From Streptomyces anulatus (lineage in GTDB: Bacteria > Actinomycetota > Actinomycetes > Streptomycetales > Streptomycetaceae): a stretch of 60,995 nt of DNA. Within the stretch, counting starts at the first letter, position 1. Every line of letters begins with the position of its first letter. Both the position numbers and the translations under genes were made by a program. The notes beneath the pieces are model-generated. The model searched no databases and had not been told where the DNA came from. It saw only the letters and a program-made list of their open reading frames with translations. Positions 17,582-27,238 of this stretch are shown here, one piece after another. The stretch lies in the NCBI RefSeq assembly GCF_014650675.1, contig NZ_BMVK01000028.1, forward strand, positions 1 to 60,995. Reading direction: 5' to 3'.

Positions 17582-18727
17582 TCAGACGACTCGGCGGGCC
17601 GCGAGAATCCGCGATTTCCAGGACGCGACGGTGGTGATCCGTACGACGTCACCGGTGTGCGGGGCGTGGACGATCAGGCCCTGCCCGATCGCCATCCCGA
17701 CGTGTTCCGGTACGGCGGCCGTCCCCTCGGTGAAGAGGAGGTCGCCCGGCCTGATGGCATCGACCGAGACGGCCTTGCCGTCCTTGACCTGCGTGTACGT
17801 GGTCCGCGTCAGGGTGACCCCGGCGGCCTTATACGCACCCTGCATTAGGGAGGAGCAGTCGCAGCGGCCCATCGGGTTCTTGCCGTGGGAGTCGGTGCAC
17901 GTGCCGCCCCACTGATACGGGGTGCCGAGCTGGCCGAGCGCCCACCGGATCGCCGTCTGCACCTTCGGCGGCGCGGAGGCGGGAATCCTGTACTCCTCCG
18001 GCAGCGCGCCCGCCGGGATGGTGCCGAAGTCCGTCCCATCGCCGTCCGCCGAACAACCCCCCGCGGAATCGGGAGAGGGGCTGCCGGTCTCGGCAGAGCC
18101 GGACGACGACGGGCTCGGCGATGCGCCGCCGGCCTTCTGCAACAGGGGCTCGATAGCCTTCTGCAGGGCGGTGGCCAGCGGCTCCCACTTGGCGTACGCC
18201 TCGGGGAAGCCCGACTTCTGTACTGTCTGGGCGGCCTGGGTGACAGAGAGGGACTGCCAGCCGGAGACCTTCTTGAGCCCCTCGTAGAACTTCGTCGAGG
18301 CGTGCACCGGGTCAAGGATCTGGCTGGCCGTACCCCAGCCCATCGACGGCCGCTGCTGGAAGAGACCCAACGAATCGCGGTCGCCGTAGGTCAGGTTCCG
18401 CAGGCCGCTTTCCTGCCAAGCGGTCGCCAGGGCGACGACCTGCCCTCGGGCGGGGATGTTCATCGCGACGCCCGTGGCCTGGATCGTCTTGGCGTTGGGC
18501 ACCTGGTCGGCAGGCGCGTCCAGACCCGGCACGGAGACCGAGCCCTTGTCGCCGCCGTCCAGGATGGCCTTCACCTGCTTGGCGACGGCGGAGGCGTCCA
18601 CACCCTGTGCACCGTCGGTCGAGCACGAAGCCGAGGCGGTCCCGGCACCGATGCCAAGGATCGGCAGTGCCAGCAGGAGTGGTCCGGTGGCGCACAGACC
18701 CACGAGTGCTCCCGTCGTCTTCTTCAC
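17582..18727 (-). CDS. NlpC/P60 peptidoglycan hydrolase with lytic-transglycosylase-like domain
   Basis: 381 residues. Signal peptide 1-34 (MKKTTGALVGLCATGPLLLA, then TASASC). Residues 85-200 carry AWQESGLRNLTYGDRDSLGL with a likely catalytic Glu (E106) of a soluble transglycosylase-like fold. A Ser/Pro linker follows, then the NlpC/P60 domain (250-381) with catalytic Cys in RCDCSSL (C291) and His in PEHVGMAI (H342). It would open the cell wall for the conjugation channel. First gene of the minus-strand conjugation module. Confidence 0.85.
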   Translation of the reverse strand: MKKTTGALVGLCATGPLLLALPILGIGAGTASASCSTDGAQGVDASAVAKQVKAILDGGDKGSVSVPGLDAPADQVPNAKTIQATGVAMNIPARGQVVALATAWQESGLRNLTYGDRDSLGLFQQRPSMGWGTASQILDPVHASTKFYEGLKKVSGWQSLSVTQAAQTVQKSGFPEAYAKWEPLATALQKAIEPLLQKAGGASPSPSSSGSAETGSPSPDSAGGCSADGDGTDFGTIPAGALPEEYRIPASAPPKVQTAIRWALGQLGTPYQWGGTCTDSHGKNPMGRCDCSSLMQGAYKAAGVTLTRTTYTQVKDGKAVSVDAIRPGDLLFTEGTAAVPEHVGMAIGQGLIVHAPHTGDVVRITTVASWKSRILAARRVV

Positions 18728-19307
18728 GGCCGCCGCCGTTCAGCGCGACGGTGGTGCGGACCGGTCGAGGGAGGTGGGTCGGGGCGCGGGTGTGTCAGGG
18801 CATGCTGCATCGCAGCGGCTCCTCGGTGTTCGAAGGAGACGCGGTGCCGACTTCTCGTGCAAAGCCGTCGGCACCGCGCCGATGTGCATCCGCCGCTCGG
18901 CGGGCCCGGGTCAGAGGAGTTGGTAGCTCCAGGACGCCGATTTCAGGTCACGCGCGACAGCCAGCCGCGCTCGTAATCTCAGGCAGTGCACAGGGGCCTC
19001 CTCACGGCGCTCGCGGGCTGATGGGCAACATGCCTCCGACGCTGCTCGATTGGACGAGACGGCACGGATAAGCACAGCTCAACGGGGGTGGAGCAACGCT
19101 CCTTCCCGGTGGCACGGCGAGACAGTAGACCGGGATTCCGGCCGCGCCAAACGACTGCCATCCAGGGGCCCGAAGCAGGGAGCCACCTCGTTAGGCGTGG
19201 CCGGAATTCGCCGTTAACCTCCGCTGCAACCTCGCACCGGATGCACACCGTTGAGCGCTGCCCGGAGCAGGTCCAGACTCCGCCGCGCCCGAAGAGAGGC
19301 CCTCCCC
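18728..19307. other. Intergenic region, no supported gene
   Basis: About 580 bases between the divergently read NlpC/P60 gene and the methyltransferase. A possible minus-strand C-terminal fragment (about 18911-19000, RLRARLAVARDLKSASWSYQ) is visible but has no supported start. Promoters for both flanking genes presumably lie here. Confidence 0.4.
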
Positions 19308-20054
19308 ATGAGCTACACGCTGCACCGAGGCGACGCCCTGACCGTCCTGAAGTCCCTCCCGGACGAGAGCGTCCAGGCAGTGATCACCGATCCGCCGTAC
19401 AACTCCGGTGGCCGCACCAGCTCGGACCGAACCGGCCGTACCGCACGTGCCAAGTACGTCACCAGCAACTCGGCCCACGACCTCGCCAACTTCCCCGGCG
19501 AGAACCGCGACCAGCGCTCCTACCGCTCCTGGCTCACCGAACTACTCACCGAGGCGTACCGTGCCTCGACCGAGCACGCGGTCGCGATGGTCTTCACCGA
19601 CTGGCGCCAGGAGCCGACCACCTCCGACGCCCTGCAGATGGCGGGATGGACCTGGAGCGGCACGATTCCGTGGATCAAGCCGTCCAGCCGGCCCCGCAAG
19701 GGCGGGCCGAAGCAGGACTCGGAGTCCATCATTTGGGGCGTCAAGGGCTCCCTCGACAACACCCGCGATCTCTACCTGCCGGGGCACTACATCGCCTCCC
19801 AGCCCCGCAAGGGCCGGGTTCACATCACCCAGAAGCCGGTCGAGGTCATGCAGCAGCTCGTCCAGGTCTGCCCCGAGGGTGGCACCGTCCTCGACCCGTT
19901 CACCGGCAGCGGCTCCACCGGGGTCGCGGCCCTGCGCGAGGGACGCCGCTTCGTGGGCGTCGAGCTGTCCGCGCACTACGCGGACGTCGCCGAGGAGCGG
20001 CTGCGAGCCGAACTGACGAAGGACGACTTCGAGCTGGCCGGACCGGAGGCATGA
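19308..20054 (+). CDS. Beta-class DNA methyltransferase
   Basis: 248 residues. ATG at 19308 behind GAAGAGAGG. Catalytic motif DPPY (28-31) comes before the AdoMet-binding motif FTGSGST (about 198-204), the order of beta-class N6-adenine/N4-cytosine enzymes. WTWSGTIPWIKPSSRP and VHITQKPVEVMQQLV are further family landmarks. Length is about that of solitary (ParB/Dam-like orphan) enzymes. It converges on a PD-(D/E)XK nuclease-like gene across a shared terminator, so it could be the modification half of a broken restriction system or an orphan enzyme of the mobile element. Confidence 0.85.
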   Translation: MSYTLHRGDALTVLKSLPDESVQAVITDPPYNSGGRTSSDRTGRTARAKYVTSNSAHDLANFPGENRDQRSYRSWLTELLTEAYRASTEHAVAMVFTDWRQEPTTSDALQMAGWTWSGTIPWIKPSSRPRKGGPKQDSESIIWGVKGSLDNTRDLYLPGHYIASQPRKGRVHITQKPVEVMQQLVQVCPEGGTVLDPFTGSGSTGVAALREGRRFVGVELSAHYADVAEERLRAELTKDDFELAGPEA

Positions 20055-20099
20055 GCGTGAGAGCGAAGAGAGGCCAGGGTCGGCGGCCCACAGACGCCA

Positions 20100-20145
20100 G
20101 AGGGGTGGCTGGAGCATCGACTAATCGATGCACCAGCCGCCCCTC
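20100..20145. terminator. Bidirectional stem-loop terminator
   Basis: AGGGGTGGCTGGAGCATCGA pairs, with one bulge and one mismatch, to TCGATGCACCAGCCGCCCCT around the loop CTAA. It lies between the convergent methyltransferase and nuclease-like genes and suits both. Confidence 0.7.
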
Positions 20146-20152
20146 CTGTTAC

Positions 20153-21065
20153 TCAGGCCGCCTCGAACGCCCGCCGGATCAGCGGCGCCGCCTTCTCCAA
20201 GTCGGCTGCCGAGACGACGCGGACCTCCAGGTCGCCGGTCCCGAGGTGTCCGATACCGCGCATGTCCCGGGTGAAGCCCTCCTCCAACTCGACCGTTTCC
20301 GGGTCGAGTCTGAGGTACACCAGGATCGCCTCGTGCTTCGGACGGAAGATCACCGACGCCACGTTCACCAACCGCCGGTAGGCGATGTAGTGCCGCAGGG
20401 ACGCCACCTCCACCTCGCCCCATGCCGTGAGTGCCTCGTCCAGTTCCGCGTACAGGTCCCGCAGGCACTCCGGCACCGCTCCTCCACCCGCAGGCAGAGA
20501 GACCGCCGAAGCCGTCGGCACGCTGCCCGCCACGGGTGCCCGCTCCCGACCCCGGCGAGACGAGGCAGCGCTCGGGAAGCCGGTCGCGGAGTCCACGAGC
20601 AGCAGCCCCAGCAGGCCACCGTCGAAGATCCGGTAGCGCACCAGGTCGATCCGCTCGGGCAACCTCTGCACCGCCACCCGGTCGTGGTGCGAGAGGCCCG
20701 CCGCGATGCAGATCATCCGCGGACGATGCCAGTCGACGGACTCGGCGGCCTCCGCCCCCAGCACCTTCCGCACGAGCGCCTCGAACTCGTGGTGCGCCGA
20801 CTCCAGCCAGGACAGGTAGGAGACCGCCTGGGACATCAACCCCGCTGTCCGAGCCCTTCTTGAACTCGATCACCACCGGGCTGCCGTTCTCATCGAGCCC
20901 CAGGGTGTCGATCCGCCCTCGGTGCCAGGGGCCGGTCTGGTACTCCGATGCCAGGAAACGGACGCCCAGCATCTGCTCCAGGCCGGCCTCGACCCGCCGC
21001 TGCAGCTCCACCGTCGAACTGGCCAGCTCGACGTCCCGTCCGTCCGCGTCCTGCCGGAACATCAT
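20153..21065 (-). pseudogene. PD-(D/E)XK-like nuclease with DUF5655 domain, frameshifted
   Basis: N-terminal part (MMFRQDADGRDVELASSTVE, start 21065) carries RIDTLGLDENGSPVVIEFKK, the D...ExK pattern of the PD-(D/E)XK nuclease fold. After GSDSGV the frame is lost at about 20842, where one extra T shifts reading; the neighbouring frame continues MSQAVSYLSWLESAHHEF through WHRPRMICIAAGLSHHDRVA to the C-terminal DUF5655-type domain (HYIAYRRLVNVASVIFRPKH). Joined, it is about 300 residues, the length of this family. Possible restriction or DNA-cleaving role; the activity is inferred from motif only. Confidence 0.7.
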
Positions 21066-21448
21066 CAGCTCGGCCACCAGCGCCCCCTCCCGCGATCTCT
21101 GCAAGGAAGCCAATCGAACGAACGCCCTGGTTATTCCACCTCCAACTCGCCGGATCGTCTGGTGGGGCAGGTTCAGGAAGGGCCGCTCGTTTGATGGACC
21201 CGGGGCCTTGCGAACGTCGCGGCGAGTTCCTTGCGGGGCGGCATGAGTTGCTTGGGCATGTTCCAGCCCAGGCGTGCATCGGATCTTGAACGATGAACCG
21301 TTGCGGCGGGGCGCTGGGGGCCGAGCAAGTAGAGCTGAGGCCCCGTGAGGCTGGCCGGATGCCTGCGGCCTCCGGCGGGTTCCACGGACCCCTTACCGGT
21401 GACCGTCCCGTCCTTGCAGCCGGCCGGTAGCGCGATCGGTGGATCTGG
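21066..21448. other. Intergenic region, no supported gene
   Basis: About 380 bases, somewhat less GC-rich. I see no reading frame with good codon bias apart from a short minus-strand stretch near 21170-21260 without context. Confidence 0.3.
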
Positions 21449-22150
21449 TCACCGGGCGGCAAGGCCGATGCGGCGAAGCCACTGTCCGACTTCGTCGTCG
21501 GCGTCTTTGACCTGCTCGCCTCGCACTGCGAGTCCCTCGGCGAGGGTGGCGCCGGGGCAGGAGGCTGCGTAGTCGCGTTCGGTGGTGCCCAGGCCGCTCA
21601 TGGCGTGGGTGGTGAGGGGGTGGACGGTTTTGCCGCGAAAGTCGAGGGCTTCGGTGAACGTCGTCATGATCATGGGTGCCCTGACGTTCCAGATTGGGCT
21701 GGCCAGCAGGATCGTGTTGTAGCCGTCGAGGGAGGGCAGGCGGTCTTCGATGGCCGGGCGGGCGTCAGTGTCCTGCTCACGGGTGTTGCGCTTCACGGTC
21801 GCGTCGTAGTCGTGCGGGTAGGGGTCGGCGGCCCGGATGCGGTAGGTGTTGCACGTGATGAGCTGGCTGATCTTCTGGGCCAGTACTTCGGTGTTGCCGA
21901 CCTTCAGGTCGGTACGGCCGCCGTAGGAGTAGTTCTCGCCGGGGCGGGAGAAGTAGGCCAGCAGGACTCGTTTCACGTTGCTTCCCGTCGTCGCGGCGGA
22001 CTGGGAGGGGGCGGAGGTGTCGGGGCGGGATGAGGACGGCGAACAGCCCGCCAGGTGGGTGGCGGTCAAGACGACGGTTCCTGTCAGCAATGATCTGCGC
22101 AGTACAGCAGGTCGACTAGGCCGGGCGGTGCTGTGCTGTGACGTGGTCAC
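21449..22150 (-). CDS. Flavodoxin-like lipoprotein
   Basis: 233 residues. N-terminal lipoprotein signal ending in the lipobox LAGC (residues about 32-35), then a Ser/Thr-rich linker and a flavodoxin fold: KRVLLAYFSRPGENY (FMN phosphate loop), NTILLASPIWNVRAPMIMTTF and PLTTHAMSGLGTTERD. This is the exported flavodoxin/NAD(P)H reductase group common in Streptomyces, likely a redox protein on the outer membrane face. It does not depend on its neighbours here. Confidence 0.8.
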   Translation of the reverse strand: MTTSQHSTARPSRPAVLRRSLLTGTVVLTATHLAGCSPSSSRPDTSAPSQSAATTGSNVKRVLLAYFSRPGENYSYGGRTDLKVGNTEVLAQKISQLITCNTYRIRAADPYPHDYDATVKRNTREQDTDARPAIEDRLPSLDGYNTILLASPIWNVRAPMIMTTFTEALDFRGKTVHPLTTHAMSGLGTTERDYAASCPGATLAEGLAVRGEQVKDADDEVGQWLRRIGLAAR

Positions 22151-22490
22151 GGGGGACGGCTCCCAGCAAGGTGGGCCAGTATCGGAAGGAGGAACGCCGA
22201 TCCCTGGTGTCTGGCTGCGTGAGGCGACTTAACCTGGATCGCCGCAGCCTGCGAGTGGTGTCACCGCTGGTGTCCCGTCCACGATGCGGGCCTTGCGCAA
22301 GGGGGACAGGGAGTGACTGGTGAACACCGGATCCTGACCGAGACGTTCGATACCGCTGATCCGCTCAACTGCTGTGCTCGTTCTGCGTCACGGAGGAGGC
22401 AGCTGGTCGTCATGTCACCGCTGCCCATCCCGGGCGCGCGGTGAAGCCGCCCGCGTGATGCTCGGGGTGGTCGGCGGGTGGTACCAGCGG
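22151..22490. other. Intergenic region upstream of the flavodoxin-like gene
   Basis: About 340 bases with no convincing gene; it would contain the promoter of the flavodoxin-like gene. Confidence 0.3.
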
Positions 22491-23030
22491 TCAAGTGTCG
22501 CGGCGGGCGGTGAGTGCGTTCAGGTCGTCGCGTACGTGTCGTGGTTCGTCTTCGAGCGGCATGTTGGCCTCATCGCGTACCGCGTCGAGTGTGCCGGCCG
22601 GGTCCTGTTCCAGTGCGGTGAACAGCGGGTCGAGGTCTGTGGGGGCGGGACCAGTTTCGGCGACGAGTTCGAAGGTCCGGCGCACCGCGTGGGGGGAGGT
22701 GAGGGATGCGACGAGGACTTCGGCGATCTGGTGCCGGGCGATGACGCCGTCGCTGGGGCTTCCGGTGCGGCGGGTGTCGCCTTGCAGGAAGACGAGCCGG
22801 TGTTCGTCGGGGCCGTTCATGTCGAACCAGGCGGGCCGCACGATGGTGTAGGGCAGGCCGCTGGCGCGGACGAGGCGTTCGGAGCGGCGCTTCCATTCCA
22901 GGAGGTGGCCATAGGAGCTGCTGCGGGTGGTTGCCCCGATGGAGGTCATCAGTGCGATGTGGGCCGTTTGGGTGCCCAGCGCGGTCAGGATGTTGCGGAC
23001 GCCGCCGTAGTCGACGCTCACGGCTACCTC
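22491..23030 (-). pseudogene. NAD(P)-binding oxidoreductase, 5' truncated
   Basis: Carries VDYGGVRNILTALGTQTAHI, ALMTSIGATTRSSSYGHLLE, WKRRSERLVRASGLPYTIVR and PAWFDMN, the middle and C-terminal part of NmrA-like/atypical short-chain dehydrogenases. The N-terminal Rossmann GxxGxxG motif is missing: at about 23035 the sequence abuts an unrelated plus-strand gene. So the first about 80-100 residues are lost. Confidence 0.7.
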
Positions 23031-23039
23031 GACTCCACG

Positions 23040-23576
23040 ATGACCCGCCCGGCAGCGCTTGGCGATGACCTGTTCGTCGTCCCGGTCTTCGGAAAGACCT
23101 ACCGTTCGACCAACCTGGGGCAGGAGTTCAGCTTCGCCCTCGTCGATGACCGCGGGGTGCTGCGGGGCCGGCTGGAAGGCTTGCACCTGCGCGAGGACAG
23201 CCCGTTCACCGGCTTCGACTTCACCGTCGTCGCCGACCCGTACCGCGCCCGTGCCTTCCATCTCAACCGCTACGGCCTGTACGCGTGGAGCGCCGACGGG
23301 GTGCTGCGCTCCTGGATGCCCACTGCGGAGAAACCCTTCAAGCCCCTTGTCCACTTCGCCCTGCTGGAGTGCACACCCGCAGGGGAACTTCTCCTCGCGC
23401 ACCGCAAGCAGCACCTTCTGCTGCGGGTGCCGGTGCCGCAGGACCTGGACGACCTGGCGGTGGCCGTGGAGGCCGCGCTGAAGGACTACGGGCGCGAGCG
23501 CACCGCGCTGAAGAAGCAGTACGCGCCCGTGAGCTGGCTCTGGTCGGACAGCGCCGCCACCGTGAACCCTCTCTGA
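23040..23576 (+). CDS. Hypothetical protein, probably 5' truncated
   Basis: 178 residues (MTRPAALGDDLFVVPVFGKT). Beta-rich, with FSFALVDDRGVLRGRLEGLH, FDFTVVADPYRARAFHLNRYGLYAW and LLECTPAGELLLAHRKQHLLLR, then a helical, basic C-terminus. No known motif. The coding pattern begins exactly where the truncated oxidoreductase ends, so an N-terminal part may be missing. Confidence 0.5.
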   Translation: MTRPAALGDDLFVVPVFGKTYRSTNLGQEFSFALVDDRGVLRGRLEGLHLREDSPFTGFDFTVVADPYRARAFHLNRYGLYAWSADGVLRSWMPTAEKPFKPLVHFALLECTPAGELLLAHRKQHLLLRVPVPQDLDDLAVAVEAALKDYGRERTALKKQYAPVSWLWSDSAATVNPL

Positions 23577-24343
23577 TGATCGATGATCTCGACCGCCTGC
23601 CGGGTGCGGTGTGCTCGTTCGGGTGCCTCAGGAAACGGCCGCTACTCCTGCTTCCCGCGCGGCAGTTGCCGGAGCACCATACGCAGCCCTCGCCGCCTTC
23701 CCGGTTCCGCTCTGTCCGGGAGGGCGGCGGGGAGCGGGGGAGCGGGGCTGAGTGGCGGGTGCCGGGGGAGCGGCGGGGGCGCAAGACCGCCCGGTTGACC
23801 GTCGTGGCCGACGGAGGGCGGGGCGGAAGCTGTCTGCGGGACGGTGGGTCGTGTGCCCGCGCCCGGAACGCCGCCCCCGGCCGGAGTCGGGGGAGGTGAC
23901 GGCTTCTCCCGCTGAGCGGTTTCCAGGGTGTCGCTGCGGGCCTGCGGGACTGCCGGCGCCCCTGTCGCTCATTCCCGTGATCATGCCGGTACGTTCCGTA
24001 TCCGCCAAGCGCGGTGCCGGAAGCCGGTCCGCTCGGATTCCCGCGCCAGGTGCCGCACGGGCCGGCCGAGGAACGTGCGGTCCTCCCGGACGACGTCGGC
24101 GGCCTGGGCCCTCGCCCGGAAGGACCGGGACGGGATCGAACGGAGAGCAGGTCTCGGCGGGCCGAGCGGCAGGGCCGTCAGCGATCCCGGCGAGGCAAAA
24201 CCCGCTCTGGGACCATGAATTTCGGCGGAATTCCTGCCAGTTCTCAGTTATCACGCCCTTTTGGCTGGCGGTTCTATGTCCACCGGAGAATACGTTGCCG
24301 CGCTCTTCTGAATTACGTGAGGCTGACCGGGTCGCGTCGGTCA
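23577..24343. other. Long region without supported gene
   Basis: About 770 bases. Several open frames exist but none has a plausible protein (mostly Arg/Gly/Pro-rich, low-complexity). An AT-richer part at 24215-24320 precedes the IS. It is likely decayed DNA. Confidence 0.4.
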
Positions 24344-25229
24344 GCCAGTGAGCTCTTTCAGAGTGGCCACCGATCGGGTGACGGGCCAGCGTTCCGCAAC
24401 GCACGAGGCTCCCGTGCCGTTGAGAGAGATGTTCGACATCTCAACTCATCAACACAGGAGCCTCATTGGTTCGCCGACCTGCCGCGCTCGACCTGCCGCA
24501 CGCCCTGGTCGAGTGGGTATCCATGCTCATCGTCACCCGTGAGGGTGACCGCCGCTGCAAGCTCCCGCCCCACCAGCGCGCCCTCGTCGGCCTGGTCTAC
24601 CTTCGCCGCCACGACACGCTCGCGCAGATCGCCGCCGGCTTCGGCATATCCGTCGGCACCGCCCACGCCTACGTCACGGCCGTCATCGATCACCTGTCCC
24701 GACGGGCGCCCGGCCTGCTGCGTGTCCTACGCGAGACTGATCCTGAGCACGTCCTGCTCGACGGGACGCTCGCCGAGTGCGACCGCGTCGGAGACAGCCG
24801 GAGCGACTTCTCGCAGAAGCACCGTCGCCACGGCGTGAACGTGCAGGTCATCGCCGACCCCACAGGCAAGCTGCTGTGGATCTCACCCGCGCTGCCCGGC
24901 CGCACCCACGACCTGACCGCGGCCCGCACCCACCGCATCATCCGGATCTGCGAACGCCAGGGCGTCCCCGTCCTCGCCGACCGCGCCTACATCGGAGCCG
25001 GCTCCTGGGTGACCACACCGATCAGACGGCTCCCGAACCGGGACCTCACCACGACCCAACGAACGATCAGCCAGGCCCTGTCAGCAGCACGGGCACCGGT
25101 CGAACGAAGCATCGCAAGGCTGAAGTCCTGGCAGATCTTCCGCCGGGCCCGCTGTAGCCCCAACCGCATGACCGTCATTGCCGCAGCCATCCTCACTCTG
25201 GAACGTCAACGCTGATGAAGCTCATTGCC
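24344..25229 (+). mobile_element. IS5-type insertion sequence, apparently complete
   Basis: Imperfect terminal inverted repeats CAGTGAGCTCTTTCAGAGTG (from 24346) and, read inward from 25227, CAATGAGCTTCATCAGCGTT match at about 14 of 20 positions. They frame one transposase gene with about 120 bases of leader. The leader contains a partly paired inverted repeat (24405-24465). No target duplication is obvious. Confidence 0.7.
24466..25215 (+). CDS. IS5-family DDE transposase
   Basis: 249 residues from TTG at 24466 with AGGAG six bases upstream. N-terminal helix-turn-helix (TLAQIAAGFGISVGTAHAYV), then the DDE core: LLDGTLAECDRV, PALPGRTHDLTAA, VLADRAYIGAG and, near the end, the Y-(2)-R-(3)-E-like helix region ARAPVERSIARLKSWQIF. 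It catalyses cut-and-paste of its IS. All core motifs are intact, so the element could still be active. Confidence 0.9.
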   Translation: MVRRPAALDLPHALVEWVSMLIVTREGDRRCKLPPHQRALVGLVYLRRHDTLAQIAAGFGISVGTAHAYVTAVIDHLSRRAPGLLRVLRETDPEHVLLDGTLAECDRVGDSRSDFSQKHRRHGVNVQVIADPTGKLLWISPALPGRTHDLTAARTHRIIRICERQGVPVLADRAYIGAGSWVTTPIRRLPNRDLTTTQRTISQALSAARAPVERSIARLKSWQIFRRARCSPNRMTVIAAAILTLERQR

Positions 25230-25282
25230 CTTCCAGGGGGGAGGACGGATCGGCAATGGCCGTCATCCAGTGGGGAACCGTC

Positions 25283-25852
25283 TCACGACCAGACAAGTCG
25301 CCCTTCGGCAACGGAACAGACCGGATAGTCCCCCGCGCCGATCCTCGTCAGCATCTCCGCCACGGAGTCGAAGTAGTGAGCCAGTGACGCGTACTCACCG
25401 GTGACCGTGGGCTCACCCACGAACCATCTGCCGATACGTCCGTCCCTCACGTCGATGAACTTTCCCATCCAGCCGTCCTGGTCCGACAGGAACGGGACCC
25501 ACTCGTTGCGCCAGAACGGGCAGTCCGGCTGGTCCGGCGGGTCGAATCCGCAGGGCGTGGAACGGTTCGCGTAAAGCCTCTCCATCGCCCGGATGCCCAG
25601 AAAGAAGCTCCCCTCGTCGGGGAACCCATCGAAACCGCAACATTGCACTTCGTCGTCGAAATCTTCCTCCGACAGATCCAGATTGTTCTGCAACAGCCAC
25701 GTCCGCAGGTCCCCATGCAGGGAGATCCCCATCCGTTCCTCGGCTGCCGCGAACATCTGCTCCGTAGCGGGCCCGGACAGATCCGCGTGATCGGCCGGCG
25801 CGTGCTCCCGAAGCAGATTCATCACACGCGACCAACTCTCGGCCACACTCAT
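25283..25852 (-). CDS. SMI1/KNR4 (SUKH) family protein, possible orphan immunity
   Basis: 189 residues from ATG at 25852. Contains MGISLHGDLRTWLLQNN, CCGFDGFPDEGSFFLGIRA, WVPFLSDQDGWMGKFIDV and the closing ASLAHYFDSVAEMLTRI, the pattern of the SUKH superfamily used for immunity to secreted toxins. No toxin neighbour is present, so it is an orphan. Between the IS and the HEAT-repeat gene. Confidence 0.8.
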   Translation of the reverse strand: MSVAESWSRVMNLLREHAPADHADLSGPATEQMFAAAEERMGISLHGDLRTWLLQNNLDLSEEDFDDEVQCCGFDGFPDEGSFFLGIRAMERLYANRSTPCGFDPPDQPDCPFWRNEWVPFLSDQDGWMGKFIDVRDGRIGRWFVGEPTVTGEYASLAHYFDSVAEMLTRIGAGDYPVCSVAEGRLVWS

Positions 25853-26050
25853 CGCCCTCTGTCCTCTCCACAGGGATGCCTCCATCCGACTACGCCACTG
25901 CGGAGGTCGGGAAGTACAGGCCGGAGAACCTTCCAGGGATGATACTTCGATCATGCGTTCTATCCCTCCCTGTGATCGTCTTCCGCCCAGAAATGCGGAG
26001 CCAGCCCCTCAGCGAAGTGACCGCCTGCGACTTTCCACAGACAACCCACC

Positions 26051-27238
26051 ATGCCCGGCAGGCCCAGCCGAGGAGCTTTCAGGACCGGCCACCGTGACGC
26101 CGTCCTCCGCCTGTGGGGCCGCCAGCTCTACGAGCGTCAGAACGAGCCACTCGCCTGGGCGGAGGCGGTCCTGGAGGCCACCGGTCGCCCGCCGACCGCC
26201 GTCACCGCGGCGATGTCCGGCCGACTCGAAGCCCTCGCTGATTCCCCATCGGACCGCGCGCAGCTGCTGTTCCGTACGGTCGCCAAGCTGGCCGCGAACC
26301 TGCGGGGCGACGGCCACTACGACGTGGACGTCGGCACCCGAATCGGCCCACTGGCCCTTTGGTTGTGCGAACTCGAGCCACCGCTCGCCGGCCCGCTCGG
26401 GGACGCACTCGGCCACCCGCCGGACGGGCCGACATCCCTCGTCACCGTCCACGCCATCGAACTGAGCAGCGGGAACCGCACGATCCGACTGCGGGCGATC
26501 GACGCCCTGCTGGAGTGGGCCGAGCTCGGCCATCCGCAGGCCCTGGCGGCCTTGTCCGAGGTCGCCTCCGACCACCGGACTCAAGATGTCACCGTCTGGA
26601 CCAAGGCACTCAACCGGATCACCCTGTTCGGCGACGCGAACCTCGAACCGGGCTTCCTGCGCGCGCTCGCCGACACCGGGCACCGCGGGGTGCGGTGGTC
26701 GGCGCTCGCCTGCGCCGAACTCGGCTTCCGCCGGTCCGTTCCGCTGATCACCGCCCTGCTGGAGCATCCCGATCCGATGGTCCGCGAGGGCGCCTGCGAG
26801 GCGCTCGGCCTCTTCGAGGAACCGGCCGCCATACCCGCCCTGACAGCCCGGCTGGACGACGAGACCACCTGGGTACGCAGCAGGGCCGCCATGGCCCTCG
26901 GCCAAATCGGCGGCGACCGGGCACTCGCTGCGCTCTGGCAGGCCATGATGGAACACCGAAACCCGAAGGCCAACCATCTCGCCTCAGCGATCGCTGCCTT
27001 CGGCCCGCCGGTGGTGGACGACCTGATCGCCCTCACCACCGATCCCGACCCGGACCTCCGAGCACTGGCCTGCCGCGCTCTCGGCTCCACCGCCGACGAC
27101 CGGGCCCTGCCAGCACTGAAACACCTCGCCGCCCACGACCTCGCCAGAACCACCCTCGGCGGCCTCGTAGCAACCGCCGCCGAGCAGGGACTGCGGACCG
27201 CGCACCGCATTCGCGACGCGCGGACCACATCGACATAG
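26051..27238 (+). CDS. HEAT-repeat protein
   Basis: 395 residues (MPGRPSRGAFRTGHRDAVLR). From about residue 150 on there are repeated about 30-residue helical pairs with the HEAT/PBS-lyase pattern: HPDPMVREGACEALGLFEEP, DETTWVRSRAAMALGQIGGD and DPDLRALACRALGSTADD. Such repeats bind proteins or nucleic acids; DNA-glycosylase forms (AlkD) would have a catalytic Asp pocket, which I cannot identify. Flanked by immunity-type and integrase-remnant genes. Confidence 0.7.
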   Translation: MPGRPSRGAFRTGHRDAVLRLWGRQLYERQNEPLAWAEAVLEATGRPPTAVTAAMSGRLEALADSPSDRAQLLFRTVAKLAANLRGDGHYDVDVGTRIGPLALWLCELEPPLAGPLGDALGHPPDGPTSLVTVHAIELSSGNRTIRLRAIDALLEWAELGHPQALAALSEVASDHRTQDVTVWTKALNRITLFGDANLEPGFLRALADTGHRGVRWSALACAELGFRRSVPLITALLEHPDPMVREGACEALGLFEEPAAIPALTARLDDETTWVRSRAAMALGQIGGDRALAALWQAMMEHRNPKANHLASAIAAFGPPVVDDLIALTTDPDPDLRALACRALGSTADDRALPALKHLAAHDLARTTLGGLVATAAEQGLRTAHRIRDARTTST

